A DNA stretch of 64,000 nucleotides from Mycobacterium sp. NBC_00419 (GTDB taxonomy: Bacteria; Actinomycetota; Actinomycetes; Mycobacteriales; Mycobacteriaceae), in NCBI RefSeq assembly GCF_036023875.1, contig NZ_CP107931.1, positions 3,906,001 to 3,970,000 on the forward strand. Direction: 5' to 3'. The stretch's first letter is position 1, and each line of letters opens with the position of its first letter. Below, in pieces: positions 1-9,031 of this stretch. A program made the position numbers and the translations under genes. Under the pieces are notes generated by a model. The model made no database searches. It had not been told where the DNA came from and saw nothing but the letters and a program-made list of their open reading frames with translations.

Positions 1-145
1 TATTTCAGTGCTGCGGGTGGTGGTGCGGGAGGGCTTCTCCGCCGACTTGGCCCGCTCGCTGTGGGAGGACCTCAACGCGGTGCTGGGTCACTTGGACGCG
101 ACCAAGCCCAACGGCCATTTCGACCAGGAGCACTTCGCGCACTAG
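1..145 (+). CDS. gadB: Glutamate decarboxylase, C-terminal fragment
   Basis: Only the last 47 codons are in the window, read in the frame starting at base 2 and stopping at 143-145. The tail contains LRVVVREGFSADLA, like the C-terminal domain of PLP-dependent glutamate decarboxylases, and ends in a His-containing tail (HFDQEHFAH). In M. tuberculosis gadB lies a few genes from alr in the same chromosomal neighbourhood, which supports the assignment. Its stop codon overlaps that of the convergent YihY gene by 3 bp. The catalytic part lies upstream of the window, so enzymatic competence cannot be judged. Confidence 0.7.
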   Translation, partial: ISVLRVVVREGFSADLARSLWEDLNAVLGHLDATKPNGHFDQEHFAH

Positions 146-1053
146 GCGGTGGACTCCGTCGGGGTGTAGACCTCTCCGAGGTTGTCGGTCTGGACCTCGA
201 CCACGGTGTCCGACGGGGCGTTGCGCTCCCACAGCACCGCGCCGACGCAGGCCGTGACGACCCATCCGGTGCCGATCACCCCGCACCACGTCAACAGGGC
301 CATCGCGATCCCGATCGGCCCGAGTTCGGCCCAGCCGTCGAGCACCATCGGGAAGAAGGCCCGGCTCGACAGCGGGATGATCACGCCGTCGACCACCACG
401 CCGGCCAGTCCGGCCAGCGCCAGGTGGACGAGACTCCGGCCGCCGTTGCGCACCAGCAGTGCCGGGGTCAACGACCAGAACAGCCACACCGGCACCTGCG
501 CCAACACGAACATCAGCACCCGCATCTCGCTGCTGTGGTGGTGGCCGAACGTGATTCGTTCGCGGCAGACGATCATCGTCAGGTACAACGCGAACCACAG
601 CGCGCCGCGCAGCACCCGCTGGGTCAGGCCGAACTGTTCGCGCCGCCAGGCCTTGGCGAAGATCGCGGCCACGGTGACCGCCATCGGGATTCCCCAGATC
701 AGGAAGCCGCCGACGCCGATGAACGTCCAACTCGAGCGCAGTCCAGCGGTACTGCCGAATGCGCCGCGGACCCGGTCGCTCGTCGGATGCACCAGGCCGA
801 GTTCCCGGATCCAGATCGTGCCGGCGCTGGCGCTCTGGGCGAAGTTCTCGACATAGCTGAAGCCGAGGATCATCAGCGGGATCACTGTCGTGAACAGCTG
901 CACCGAGACGAGGATGCCCAGGGTGGAGCCGTCGATCTCACGGAACCTGGCCAGGGTCGCCGTCGCCAGCCGCAACTTGCGGGACGCGGCCAGGCGCCGG
1001 TAGCGCTCCTCGAGCCGAGCCCGGACGTCGCCTTGGCGGCCGACCTCGGTCAT
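142..1053 (-). CDS. YihY/BrkB family integral membrane protein
   Basis: A 303-residue polytopic membrane protein of the YihY/virulence factor BrkB family. Members have about six transmembrane helices and no agreed biochemical role; some are called inner-membrane transporter-like proteins. A basic, helical N-terminus (RARLEERYRRLAASRKL) is followed by hydrophobic stretches beginning around DGSTLGILVSVQLFTTVIPL and by the Pro/Gly-rich segments usual for the family. The ATG at 1053 is preferred because it gives a family-like N-terminus; an in-frame GTG at 1089 would add 12 residues. The gene converges on gadB and stands alone upstream of the oxidase gene on the same strand. Confidence 0.75.
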   Translation of the reverse strand: MTEVGRQGDVRARLEERYRRLAASRKLRLATATLARFREIDGSTLGILVSVQLFTTVIPLMILGFSYVENFAQSASAGTIWIRELGLVHPTSDRVRGAFGSTAGLRSSWTFIGVGGFLIWGIPMAVTVAAIFAKAWRREQFGLTQRVLRGALWFALYLTMIVCRERITFGHHHSSEMRVLMFVLAQVPVWLFWSLTPALLVRNGGRSLVHLALAGLAGVVVDGVIIPLSSRAFFPMVLDGWAELGPIGIAMALLTWCGVIGTGWVVTACVGAVLWERNAPSDTVVEVQTDNLGEVYTPTESTA

Positions 1054-1119
1054 CGGACTACGTCCCGGAACACCCCGGCACGATCTCACACTTTCCTGGG
1101 AGCGCCGTCGAAGGGGCGG

Positions 1120-3576
1120 CTAACGGATCCGCTCTCCTGCGGGGTCGTAGATCGCCCTCAGCGACACGGTGATCGGGTAGATCTCACCGCCGACGTTGAC
1201 CGAGTAGCTGCCGGCCCGAATCCAGTCCGCGGTGACGGTGGTGTCGTCACCGGCGCGCACGTAGGCCAGTCCGACGCAGGCACCGGTGGTGGCACCCCAC
1301 GCCGCCGAGGTCACCTGGCCGGCGACCGCGCCGTCGCGCAGGATCAGCTCGCCGCCCCACAGCATCGGTTCGGGGGAGTCGACGGCGAAGCTCACCAGCC
1401 GTCGCCGCGGCCCGTCAGCCTTGGCCTTCTCCACCGCGGACCGGCCGAGGAAGTCGATGTCGGTCTTGAGCTTGCAGGCGAACAACAGGCCGGCCTCCAC
1501 CGGGTTGTCGTTGGGGGTCAGTTCGCGGCCGAAGGCGCGGTAGCCCTTCTCCAGGCGCAGCGACTCGATGGCGTAGTACCCGCCGCGACCGATGCCGAAC
1601 TGCGCGCCGGCCCGCAGCAGGTCTTCGTAGACGCCGACGGCGAACTCGGCGGGAACGTAGAGCTCCCAACCTAATTCGCCGACATAGGTGATGCGGGTCG
1701 CCCGGACGGTGGCGTAGCCCAGCGAGATCACCTGGCTGGTGGCGAACGGGAACGCGGCGTCCGAAAGGTCGGCGTCACTGAGGCTGGCCAGCAGGTCGCG
1801 CGAGCGCGGACCCATCACCCCGAACACCGCCATCGACGACGTGAGGTCGACCAGTTCAGCCTGTGCCCCGGCCGGGAGGTTGTGCGTGATGTGGTCCTTG
1901 TCCCGCTCGGTGGTGGCCGCGCTGCTGACGATCAGGAACTCACTGGCCCCGGTGCGGGTGACGGTCACGTCCGACTCGTAGGTGCCGCGTGCGTTCAGCA
2001 TGCCGGTGTACACCGACTTACCCACCGGCACCGCCACATCGGCGGTACACAGCCACTGCAGTGCCTGCTCGGCGTCGGGCCCGGTCAGCAGGTATTTCGA
2101 GAATGAGGTCTGGTCGAACACCGTCACTGCCGTGCGGGTGTTGACCTGTTCGGCTGCCGACCACGGCAGCCAGTTCTGCTTGCCCCACGAGTACTCGATT
2201 ACGGGCTGCTCGCCTTCGGGGGCGAAGAAGTTGGCCCGCTCCCAGCCCATCCGGCTGCCGAAGTTCGCGTTCGCGTCAACCAGCAGGTGGTGGACGGGTG
2301 AGCGCCTAAACGGCCGTGCCGTGGTCAGTTCCCGGTTAGGCCAGGGGATCTCGTAGTGCACGCCGAGTACCTCGGCGACCCGGTCGTGCAGCCAGGCCAC
2401 GTTACCGTTGAACGGGGCGAAGCGGCGGATGTCCACTCCGGTCAGATCGGTGGTGGGCGACCCGTTGACGATCCATTCGGCCAGCGCGCGGCCCGCCCCG
2501 CCGGCCGAGGCGATACCGACCGAGTTGAATCCGGCGCCGACGAAGAAGTTCGTGCATTCCGGTGCCTCGCCGAGGATGAACTGGTTGTCCGGGGTGAAGC
2601 TCTCCGGCCCGTTGTAGAGCTTCTTCAGCCCGGTGTGGTCCAGTGCCGGGATGCGCAGCAGCGCATTCTCCATGAGGATTTCAAAGTGCTCCCAGTCCTC
2701 CTCGAGGAGCTGGAACTCGAACGGGTAGGGAATCGCATCCGGCGCCACCCAGGGTTTGGCTTCCGGTTCGAAGCCGCCGATCACCAGGCCGCCCACCTCT
2801 TCCTTGAAGTAGGTGTAGCCGTCGGGATCGCGCAGGATCGGCAGGTCGGGGTGCACACCGGCGATGGTCTCGGTGACGACGTAGAAGTGCTCGGCGGAGT
2901 ACAGCGGCACGTTCACCCCGGCCATGGCGCCGATGGCCTTGGCCCACTGGCCGGCGCAGTTGACGACGATCTGGGCTTCGATGTCGCCGGCGTCGGTACG
3001 CACCCCGGTCACCGCGGTGCCGTCGGTGAGGACGTCGAGCACACGGACGTGCTCGAAGACCTTGGCGCCGCGTTGGCGGGCTCCCTTGGCCAGTGCCATC
3101 GTCAGATCGGTGGGGTTGGCTTTGCCGTCGGCCGGCAACCAGATCGCACCCACCAGGTCGTCGACCCGCATCACCGGATAGTGCTCGAAAGCCTCCTCCG
3201 GAGTGAGTAGTTCGCAGTCCAGGTTGTAGGCCGCCGCGCTGGCGGCAGTGCGGCGCAGTTGGGTCATCCGGTCCTCAGTGCGTGCCACCGTCACCCCGCC
3301 GCACTGTTTGTAGCCCGCGCTCAGCCCGGTCTCGGCCTCCAGTTCGGCATACAGCTCGGTGGAGTACTGCACCAGCCGGGTGCCGCTCTCCGACGCGCGC
3401 AGCTGACCGACGAGACCGGCGGCGTGCCAAGTTGTGCCACAAGATAATTGGCCCTGCTCGATCAGCACCACATCGGTGCGACCGAGTTTAGTCAGGTGGT
3501 AGGCGAGGCTGGTCCCGATGACACCGCCGCCGATGATGACGATCTGGGCGCGGTCGGGCAGCTCTTGCGGGGACAT
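1120..3576 (-). CDS. FAD-dependent oxidoreductase with GcvT domains (dimethylglycine/sarcosine dehydrogenase type)
   Basis: 818 residues, the usual size of dimethylglycine oxidase/sarcosine dehydrogenase proteins. The N-terminal DAO domain opens with the Rossmann motif VIIGGGVIG (residues 13-21). GTTWHAAG (47-54) carries a His (H51) at the position where this family attaches FAD covalently. A middle FAO_M-like region is followed by a GcvT aminomethyltransferase fold, which in relatives transfers the released one-carbon unit to tetrahydrofolate. The expected reaction is oxidative N-demethylation of an N-methylated amino compound; the exact substrate is not readable. An SD-like GAGGAA precedes the ATG, and the gene lies 11 bp after the phosphotransferase gene, so the two probably share a transcript. 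Confidence 0.85.
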   Translation of the reverse strand: MSPQELPDRAQIVIIGGGVIGTSLAYHLTKLGRTDVVLIEQGQLSCGTTWHAAGLVGQLRASESGTRLVQYSTELYAELEAETGLSAGYKQCGGVTVARTEDRMTQLRRTAASAAAYNLDCELLTPEEAFEHYPVMRVDDLVGAIWLPADGKANPTDLTMALAKGARQRGAKVFEHVRVLDVLTDGTAVTGVRTDAGDIEAQIVVNCAGQWAKAIGAMAGVNVPLYSAEHFYVVTETIAGVHPDLPILRDPDGYTYFKEEVGGLVIGGFEPEAKPWVAPDAIPYPFEFQLLEEDWEHFEILMENALLRIPALDHTGLKKLYNGPESFTPDNQFILGEAPECTNFFVGAGFNSVGIASAGGAGRALAEWIVNGSPTTDLTGVDIRRFAPFNGNVAWLHDRVAEVLGVHYEIPWPNRELTTARPFRRSPVHHLLVDANANFGSRMGWERANFFAPEGEQPVIEYSWGKQNWLPWSAAEQVNTRTAVTVFDQTSFSKYLLTGPDAEQALQWLCTADVAVPVGKSVYTGMLNARGTYESDVTVTRTGASEFLIVSSAATTERDKDHITHNLPAGAQAELVDLTSSMAVFGVMGPRSRDLLASLSDADLSDAAFPFATSQVISLGYATVRATRITYVGELGWELYVPAEFAVGVYEDLLRAGAQFGIGRGGYYAIESLRLEKGYRAFGRELTPNDNPVEAGLLFACKLKTDIDFLGRSAVEKAKADGPRRRLVSFAVDSPEPMLWGGELILRDGAVAGQVTSAAWGATTGACVGLAYVRAGDDTTVTADWIRAGSYSVNVGGEIYPITVSLRAIYDPAGERIR

Positions 3577-3587
3577 GTCTTCCTCAC

Positions 3588-4508
3588 TTAGTCGGTGGCT
3601 TGCGCGTCATCGAGCAGGCGGGCGAAGTCGGGACCGCGGAATTCGGCGACGGCCGATTCGTAGCGTTCCATCGCCCACTGCCAGAAGTCGAAGTCGATTG
3701 CACTGGAGGCATTCTGGATGCACCCCCACAGGGTCCAGCCGTACTTGCCGACGATGCCCTGCAGGCGTGCTCGTGCGGTCTTGTGGCGCAGCGGACGCCC
3801 GTAGTACAGGCTGACGAGTTCTTCGAGCTGAGCGGTGGACAGCCCACACTCGGCGGCGAGGTTGCCCAGCTCGAAGCAGGGGTCGTTGTTGCCGGCGTAT
3901 TCGTAGTCGATCAACCACAACCGCTGACCGTTGTCGACGAAGTTGCCCGCCAGCAGATCGTTGTTGCACGGCACGGTGGTCTGATCGGTCGCGTCGAGCA
4001 CCCGCTGGATCTCGGCGAACGCCTGGGCATGCTCCAGGTAGTCCGACGGCAGCCGGAAGCCATTGTCCTGCACTACTTTCAGGTACGAAGGCTGGCGTTC
4101 GAACATGTCGAAGCGGCTGCGGAAGCGCGGCCCGGAGTGCAGGCCCCGGACTCCGGTGGCAACGCGGTCCAGCACGCCGGGGCGCTGCATGTCGGCGTTG
4201 GTCAGGGTGACGCCCTCCAGGAAGCCGACCAGCAGGATCCCGAGGTCGGGGCGGTAGTCGATGACCGGCGCGCCAACTCCCGCCTCGGCGGCGGCCCTGC
4301 TGTTGTAGTACTCGTTGTCGCGGTCGATGCCGAGCAGGTTCTTGCTGTTGACGCTGCAGCGCGCGACGTACGCCCCGCTGGGCGTGGTGATCTTCACGTT
4401 GCGGTTGGTCAGACCGCCCGACAGTTCCTCGAGCTGACGCGGTTGACCGGCCAGCGCCGGCAACTGCTCGAGCAGCGCATCCAGTTCCGAGTCGGAGAGG
4501 AACGGCAT
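3588..4508 (-). CDS. Choline/ethanolamine kinase-like phosphotransferase
   Basis: 306 residues with an aminoglycoside phosphotransferase/choline kinase fold. The C-terminal lobe shows CNNDLLAGNF (181-190) followed by LIDYEYAGNND (199-209). These correspond to the Brenner motif (normally HNDLxxxN) and the metal-binding Asp motif of choline kinases. The expected His is Asn (N182), while the catalytic Asp (D184), N189 and D201 are present, so activity is plausible. It heads a two-gene operon with the FAD/GcvT oxidase and is divergent from the HAD gene, 25 bp between start codons. This suggests a phosphorylation step in metabolism of a choline- or ethanolamine-like alcohol, which is inferred from context. 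Confidence 0.8.
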   Translation of the reverse strand: MPFLSDSELDALLEQLPALAGQPRQLEELSGGLTNRNVKITTPSGAYVARCSVNSKNLLGIDRDNEYYNSRAAAEAGVGAPVIDYRPDLGILLVGFLEGVTLTNADMQRPGVLDRVATGVRGLHSGPRFRSRFDMFERQPSYLKVVQDNGFRLPSDYLEHAQAFAEIQRVLDATDQTTVPCNNDLLAGNFVDNGQRLWLIDYEYAGNNDPCFELGNLAAECGLSTAQLEELVSLYYGRPLRHKTARARLQGIVGKYGWTLWGCIQNASSAIDFDFWQWAMERYESAVAEFRGPDFARLLDDAQATD

Positions 4509-4516
4509 GCTTTAAA

Positions 4517-4526
4517 AGACTAGACT
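4517..4526. promoter_or_regulatory. Overlapping divergent leaderless -10 elements
   Basis: On the plus strand TAGACT (4521-4526) is followed by 7 nt and the ATG of the HAD gene (4534). On the minus strand TAGTCT (4522-4517) is followed by 8 nt and the ATG of the phosphotransferase gene (4508). Both fit the mycobacterial TANNNT leaderless pattern, and the two hexamers overlap by 2 bp. Transcription in the two directions should therefore compete for polymerase. Confidence 0.65.
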
Positions 4527-4533
4527 ATTAGCC

Positions 4534-5262
4534 ATGTCTTCGTACCCCGAATCTGGGCAAGCACACGAATTGCTCGCACAGTGGGCCGAGGTCGCCGACC
4601 CCGCCGTCATCTTCGATTTCAACGGCACGCTGTCCGATGACGAGCCGATCCTGTTCCAGATCTTCGGCGAGCTCTTCGACGAGCACCTGAACTGGGCACT
4701 GAGCCAGGACGACTACGACCGTCACCTGCTGGGCCACAGTGACCGCGAGATCGTCGAGAAGGCGATCGAGATCACCGGCGCACGAGTCGATGTGGACCCG
4801 CTGCTGGAGTTGCGCAAGCAGCGCTACCGCGATCTCGTCGCCCAGCACAATCCCATCACCACCGACACGGTGAGCCTGGTGCAGATCCTCGCCCAGCACG
4901 GCGTACCGATGGCGATCGTCACCGGTGCGCAGCGCGACGACGTGCACGCCGTCCTGGCGAGCAGCCCGGTCGGTGAGGTCATCGAGATCGTCGTCGCCGA
5001 GGAGGACGTCCGGCGCGGCAAGCCCGATCCCGAAGGATTCCTCTCCGGCGCCGCACTTCTCGGCCACCCGCCGTCGCAGGTGTTGGTGTTCGAGGACTCG
5101 GTGCCGGGCGTGCGTGGCGCGCTGGCCGCAGGTATGCGCTGTATCGCCGTCAGCACCGCACCGAGCGAAGCCCTCTTGTCGGTGGCCCCCGCGGTGGTGC
5201 CCGCGCTGTCTGCCGACCTCGTCGGTCACGTCCTGCCTGCGCTGCGCGCCCGGCGCGGCTGA
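4534..5262 (+). CDS. HAD-superfamily phosphatase (beta-phosphoglucomutase-like)
   Basis: 242 residues, a haloacid dehalogenase hydrolase with a helical cap. Motif I is DFNGTL (28-33): the nucleophile D28 is present, but the second acidic residue, usually Asp and the general acid/base, is Asn (N30). Motif II Thr (T130), motif III Lys (K163 in RRGKPDPEG) and the motif IV acidic pair E187-D188 are present. Subfamily relatives dephosphorylate small phosphate esters or sugar phosphates; the substrate here is unknown. The ATG sits 7 nt after a TAGACT hexamer, so the transcript is probably leaderless. It lies between the phosphotransferase and GntR genes of a likely catabolic module. Confidence 0.8.
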   Translation: MSSYPESGQAHELLAQWAEVADPAVIFDFNGTLSDDEPILFQIFGELFDEHLNWALSQDDYDRHLLGHSDREIVEKAIEITGARVDVDPLLELRKQRYRDLVAQHNPITTDTVSLVQILAQHGVPMAIVTGAQRDDVHAVLASSPVGEVIEIVVAEEDVRRGKPDPEGFLSGAALLGHPPSQVLVFEDSVPGVRGALAAGMRCIAVSTAPSEALLSVAPAVVPALSADLVGHVLPALRARRG

Positions 5263-5267
5263 TCGGC

Positions 5268-6083
5268 TCAGGACGCCGGCGAGGTCTCCACCCGGGCCTG
5301 GGTGTCGCGGTCGACCCACGACTTCACCCGGATGCGAGTCCGGTCGGACCGGAAGTAGTCGTGCGAGAACTCCACGGGAACGCCGTCGCGGTCGTGTGCT
5401 GTCCGTGTGACGAGCAGTAGCGGGTCACCCACCGCGATACCGAGTAACGTCGCGCGCGCCGCCGTGGCGGGTGCGGCCTCGATGTGCTCGTCGGCCGAGA
5501 ACAGCGGGGTGCCGAACTCGTCGGCCATCAACGCGTACACCGACCCGGTGAGGTCCGCGGACAGCAGCCCTGGAAACAGCCCCGCCGGCAGATAGGTCTC
5601 CTCGAGGAGCACCGGCGCACCGTCGGCCGAGCGGATCCGGACGACCTCGTGCACCCGCGCCCCGCGTTTGAGGCCCAGTGCCTCGCGTACCTCAGCCGTC
5701 GGGACGCGCGTGAGGGCACTGACCACCTGTGCTCCCGCGGCCATGTCCAGCCGGCGCAACTGCTCGGTGAAGCCCGGCATACCCGTGTGGTCGAACTCCA
5801 GCCGTGAGGTCTCGACGAAGTTCCCGCCGAAGCGGCCCCGGCTGCGCCGGATCAGGCCCTTGGCCTCGATGGCCCCCAATGCCTGGCGCAGCGTCATGCG
5901 GCTTACGCCCAGCGCCGCGGCGATGTCGACTTCTGCAGGCAGCTTGTCACCGGGTGCCAGTCGGCCCGAGACGATGAGTTTCTCCAGCCACGCCGAGATA
6001 CGCGCATGGGCGGGCTGATCGGACACGCTGCTCAGATCGGGGCGTTTGCCCAGTACCGCGTCGCCCATCGACAGCACCCGCAC
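5268..6083 (-). CDS. GntR family transcriptional regulator with UTRA domain
   Basis: 271 residues from the GTG at 6083. An N-terminal winged helix-turn-helix (about 24-90, including [20 protein letters not shown]) is followed by a UTRA ligand-binding domain (about 110-255), placing it in the HutC/FarR subfamily. This group senses small effectors and often controls neighbouring catabolic genes. The start was chosen because TAGAGT (6096-6091) lies exactly 7 nt before the GTG, a leaderless arrangement; an ATG at 6068 would shorten the protein by five residues. It converges on the HAD gene (5 bp apart) and is divergent from alr. A likely target is the oxidase/kinase/HAD module, inferred from proximity. 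Confidence 0.85.
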   Translation of the reverse strand: MRVLSMGDAVLGKRPDLSSVSDQPAHARISAWLEKLIVSGRLAPGDKLPAEVDIAAALGVSRMTLRQALGAIEAKGLIRRSRGRFGGNFVETSRLEFDHTGMPGFTEQLRRLDMAAGAQVVSALTRVPTAEVREALGLKRGARVHEVVRIRSADGAPVLLEETYLPAGLFPGLLSADLTGSVYALMADEFGTPLFSADEHIEAAPATAARATLLGIAVGDPLLLVTRTAHDRDGVPVEFSHDYFRSDRTRIRVKSWVDRDTQARVETSPAS

Positions 6084-6090
6084 AGCGCCG

Positions 6091-6096
6091 ACTCTA
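6091..6096 (-). promoter_or_regulatory. Leaderless -10 element of the gntR gene
   Basis: Reverse-strand TAGAGT is followed by the 7-nt spacer CGGCGCT and the in-frame GTG at 6083-6081. This fixes the preferred start of the regulator upstream of the ATG at 6068. Confidence 0.55.
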
Positions 6097-6160
6097 CCGC
6101 CCGTTGCGGCCTGAATAGTGAGGTCAGCGACCGGATGGGCGGTTATCGGGCCGGTTCTGG

Positions 6161-6170
6161 GACAATTGTC
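6161..6170. promoter_or_regulatory. 10-bp palindrome between gntR and alr
   Basis: GACAATTGTC is a perfect palindrome 9 bp upstream of the alr ATG and 77 bp upstream of the gntR start. It could be an operator for the adjacent GntR protein. The only support is its symmetry and position. Confidence 0.25.
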
Positions 6171-6179
6171 GACGGTGAC

Positions 6180-7367
6180 ATGGATATGCACACGACTTCG
6201 TTGACCCCGTCGACACCGGCTCAGGTGTCCGGCCCGGCTGCTGAGGCGCTCGTCGATCTCGGGGCGATCGCCGACAACGTGCGGGTTCTGCGCGAGCGCG
6301 CGGGATCCGCCGAGGTGATGGCGGTCGTCAAGGCCGACGCCTATGGGCACGGCGCTCCACAGGTGGCCCGCGCCGCGGTGGCGGCAGGAGCCGCCGCACT
6401 CGGTGTCGCCACCATCGACGAGGCCCTCGCGTTGCGCAGCGCCGGCATCACCGCCCCGGTGCTGGCGTGGTTGCACCCGCCGGGCACCGACTTCGCGCCC
6501 GCACTGAATGCCGACGTGCAGATCGGGGTCTCCTCCGCGCGCCAGGTCGGTGAAGTGCTGGCCGCCGTCGAACGCACCGGGCGCACTGCGCAGGTCACCG
6601 TCAAGGTCGACACCGGACTCAACCGCAACGGTGTCAGCGCCGCGGAGTATCCCGGCGTGCTCACCGAATTGCAGCGGGCGATTGCCGCGGACGCGATCCG
6701 GGTGCGCGGCATCATGTCGCATCTGGTCAGCGGCGACGTACCCGACGACCCGCTCAACGATATTCAGGCGCAACGCTTTTCCGACATGCTGGCCCAGGCG
6801 CGGGCGCGCGGAATCGACTTCGAGGTGGCGCACCTGTCGAACTCCCCGTCGGCGCTGACCCGGCCCGACCTCGGCTTCGACATGGTCCGGCCGGGCATCG
6901 CCGTCTACGGGCTCAGTCCCATCCCGGAACTCGGCGACATGGGATTGCGCCCGGCGATGACGCTGAAATGCACGGTGGCGATGGTGAAGTCGGTGAAGGC
7001 CGGCGAAGGTGTGTCCTACGGCCACACCTGGATCGCCGAGGAGGACACCAACCTCGCCCTGCTCCCGATCGGCTACGCCGACGGGGTGTACCGCACCCTG
7101 AGCGGCCGGATCGACGCCTTGATCAACGGCCGGTTGCGGCGCAACGTCGGCCGGATCTGCATGGACCAGCTGGTGGTCAACCTCGGCCCCGGCCGCCCCG
7201 ACGTTGCCGAGGGTGACGAGGCCATCCTGTTCGGCTCCGGAGCGGCAGGCGAACCGACCGCCCAGGACTGGGCCGACATGCTGGGCACCATCCACTACGA
7301 GGTGGTCACCAGTCCGCGTGGGCGGGTGGTGCGTACCTACCGGGAGGCTGACGCCGGTGGCCGCTGA
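6180..7367 (+). CDS. alr: Alanine racemase
   Basis: 395 residues, PLP-dependent interconversion of L- and D-alanine supplying D-Ala for peptidoglycan; the target of D-cycloserine. The PLP-binding lysine is K51 in [10 protein letters not shown], and the second catalytic base is Y280 in GVSYGHTW. A fold-III barrel with a C-terminal beta domain fits the family length. ATGs at 6180 and 6186 are both possible; the longer is given. It is the first gene of a dense operon: the next gene starts inside its last codons. In mycobacteria alr lies upstream of tsaE-tsaB-rimI-tsaD, as here. Confidence 0.95.
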   Translation: MDMHTTSLTPSTPAQVSGPAAEALVDLGAIADNVRVLRERAGSAEVMAVVKADAYGHGAPQVARAAVAAGAAALGVATIDEALALRSAGITAPVLAWLHPPGTDFAPALNADVQIGVSSARQVGEVLAAVERTGRTAQVTVKVDTGLNRNGVSAAEYPGVLTELQRAIAADAIRVRGIMSHLVSGDVPDDPLNDIQAQRFSDMLAQARARGIDFEVAHLSNSPSALTRPDLGFDMVRPGIAVYGLSPIPELGDMGLRPAMTLKCTVAMVKSVKAGEGVSYGHTWIAEEDTNLALLPIGYADGVYRTLSGRIDALINGRLRRNVGRICMDQLVVNLGPGRPDVAEGDEAILFGSGAAGEPTAQDWADMLGTIHYEVVTSPRGRVVRTYREADAGGR

Positions 7368-8565
7368 TTCCGAGGGCACTGCGAAGCCCAAGGGCGCCAA
7401 GGGTATCGACGAACGTCTGGCCCGCCGTGCCGAGAAGGCCGCTGCGCGGTTGATCCGCAAAGCCGACAATCCCGGACTGGGTGCGGGCCGCAGGGCCGGG
7501 CTGATGGCCGGGGTCGCCGGCCTGAGCGCGGTCGGCACCGCCGCCGGCGTATCGGCGGCCCGCGCGTTGCGTCACAAGAAGTTCATCCAAGACGCCTACT
7601 CCGGTGAGGATTTCGCTCTGCTCGACGCCGATCGCGGCTGCGTGGTGACCACCGCCGACGGGGTGCCCCTGGTGGTGCGCGAAGTCGGCCCGATCACCGC
7701 ACCGCTGACCGTGGTGTTCGCCCACGGCTTCTGTCTGCGGATGGGGTCGTTTCACTTCCAGCGCGCGGCGCTGGCGCAGCGCTGGGGCGATCAGGTGCGG
7801 ATGGTGTTCTACGACCAGCGCGGTCACGGGCAATCGGCTGAGGCGCCGGTCGACACCTACACCGTGACACAGCTGGGACAGGACCTGGAAACCATTCTGC
7901 AGGTGATGGTTCCGCGTGGACCGGTGGTTCTGGTCGGTCACTCGATGGGTGGTATGACGGTACTCTCGCACGCCCGGCAGTTCCCTGAACGCTACGGTCA
8001 GCGCATCGTCGGAGCGGCGCTGATCTCCTCGGCCGCCGAAGGCCTCTCGCGCTCCCCGCTCGGTGAGATCCTGCAGAACCCGGCCCTGGAGGCGGTGCGA
8101 TTCGCCGCCCGCTACGCACCCCAGATCGTGCACCGCACCCGCGGTGCGGCCCGATCGGTGCTGCGCCCGATCCTGCGCACCGCATCGTTCGGGGACGACT
8201 CGATGAGTCCGAGCGTCGTGGCCTTCTCCGAGAACATGATTCACGACACTCCGATCGCCACGCTCGTGGAGTTCCTGCACGCGCTGGAGGTACACGACGA
8301 AAGCGCGGCGCTGCCGGTGCTGGCGCGCATCCCGACCATGATCGCCTGCGGTGACCACGACGTGCTGACCCCGGTGAAGCACTCCGAGGAGATGGCGGCG
8401 GTACTTCCGGACTCCGAGCTGGTGATCGTCCCCGGGGCCGGCCACCTGGTCCAACTCGAAGACCCCGACATCATCAACGACGCGCTGGTGCGCCTGGTCG
8501 AACGCGCGACGCCGTCGAAACTGGTCGCGTTCGCCCGCCGGCTGAAGAATCGTGCCCATGGCTGA
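7357..8565 (+). CDS. Alpha/beta hydrolase with N-terminal membrane anchor
   Basis: 402 residues. A positively charged N-terminus and a hydrophobic Ala/Gly-rich segment (about 46-70) precede an alpha/beta hydrolase domain. The oxyanion-hole HGF (123-125) and nucleophile elbow GHSMGG (S196) are clear; later GDHD and GAGH segments supply the probable Asp and His of the triad. Substrate unknown; an esterase or lipase of the envelope is plausible. The GTG start overlaps the alr stop by 11 bp and is preceded by GGGAGG at 7342-7347, which decides the start. Translation is probably coupled to alr and to tsaE, which begins 8 bp before this stop. Confidence 0.85.
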   Translation: MAADSEGTAKPKGAKGIDERLARRAEKAAARLIRKADNPGLGAGRRAGLMAGVAGLSAVGTAAGVSAARALRHKKFIQDAYSGEDFALLDADRGCVVTTADGVPLVVREVGPITAPLTVVFAHGFCLRMGSFHFQRAALAQRWGDQVRMVFYDQRGHGQSAEAPVDTYTVTQLGQDLETILQVMVPRGPVVLVGHSMGGMTVLSHARQFPERYGQRIVGAALISSAAEGLSRSPLGEILQNPALEAVRFAARYAPQIVHRTRGAARSVLRPILRTASFGDDSMSPSVVAFSENMIHDTPIATLVEFLHALEVHDESAALPVLARIPTMIACGDHDVLTPVKHSEEMAAVLPDSELVIVPGAGHLVQLEDPDIINDALVRLVERATPSKLVAFARRLKNRAHG

Positions 8566-9031
8566 GACCGGAATCGGCAGCGGCACCGCGCACCTGGCCA
8601 CCCTCGACGACACCCTCGCGCTGGGCGCACGCCTGGGTGAGCAACTGCGTGCCGGTGACGTCGTGGTGCTGTCCGGTCCGCTCGGGGCGGGAAAGACGGC
8701 CCTGGCCAAGGGGATCGCCGCCGGAATGGATGTCGAGGGGCCGGTCACCTCGCCGACGTTCGTCCTGGCACGGGTCCACCGTGCCCGGCGCAACGGCAAT
8801 CCGGCGATGATCCACGTGGACATCTACCGGCTGCTCGACAACGAGGGCGCCGACCTGTTGGCCGAGCTGGACTCGCTCGATCTGGACACCGATCTCGAGG
8901 ACGCCGTTGTCGTCGTCGAATGGGGCGAAGGCGTAGCCGAGCGGCTCTCCGACAATCACCTCGACATCACGCTGGAACGCCGCGCCGACGGCGAAACCCG
9001 TACCGCGACATGGCATTGGAGCCACCGATGA
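8558..9031 (+). CDS. tsaE: tRNA threonylcarbamoyladenosine biosynthesis ATPase TsaE
   Basis: 157 residues. The Walker A motif GPLGAGKT (40-47) is followed by SPTF, the D-I-Y-R-L segment and VVEWGEG, all typical of the TsaE (YjeE) P-loop ATPase family. TsaE works with TsaB and TsaD in transferring threonylcarbamoyl to A37 of ANN-decoding tRNAs. ATG 8558 overlaps the previous stop; a GTG at 8552 would add two residues. It shares an ATGA overlap with tsaB, so the t6A proteins are translationally coupled. Confidence 0.93.
   Translation: MAETGIGSGTAHLATLDDTLALGARLGEQLRAGDVVVLSGPLGAGKTALAKGIAAGMDVEGPVTSPTFVLARVHRARRNGNPAMIHVDIYRLLDNEGADLLAELDSLDLDTDLEDAVVVVEWGEGVAERLSDNHLDITLERRADGETRTATWHWSHR

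Noticed and set aside
45..1674. Long plus-strand frame antisense to the YihY and oxidase genes
   Set aside because: The translation is low-complexity Arg/Gln/His/Asp-rich with no domain, while the opposite strand encodes recognisable proteins.
5268..7538. A 756-codon open frame on the minus strand running through the whole of alr
   Set aside because: Only the part from 6083 downstream has a GntR/UTRA protein signature; the upstream part is antisense to alr, whose plus-strand product is unmistakable. High GC makes long spurious antisense frames common here.
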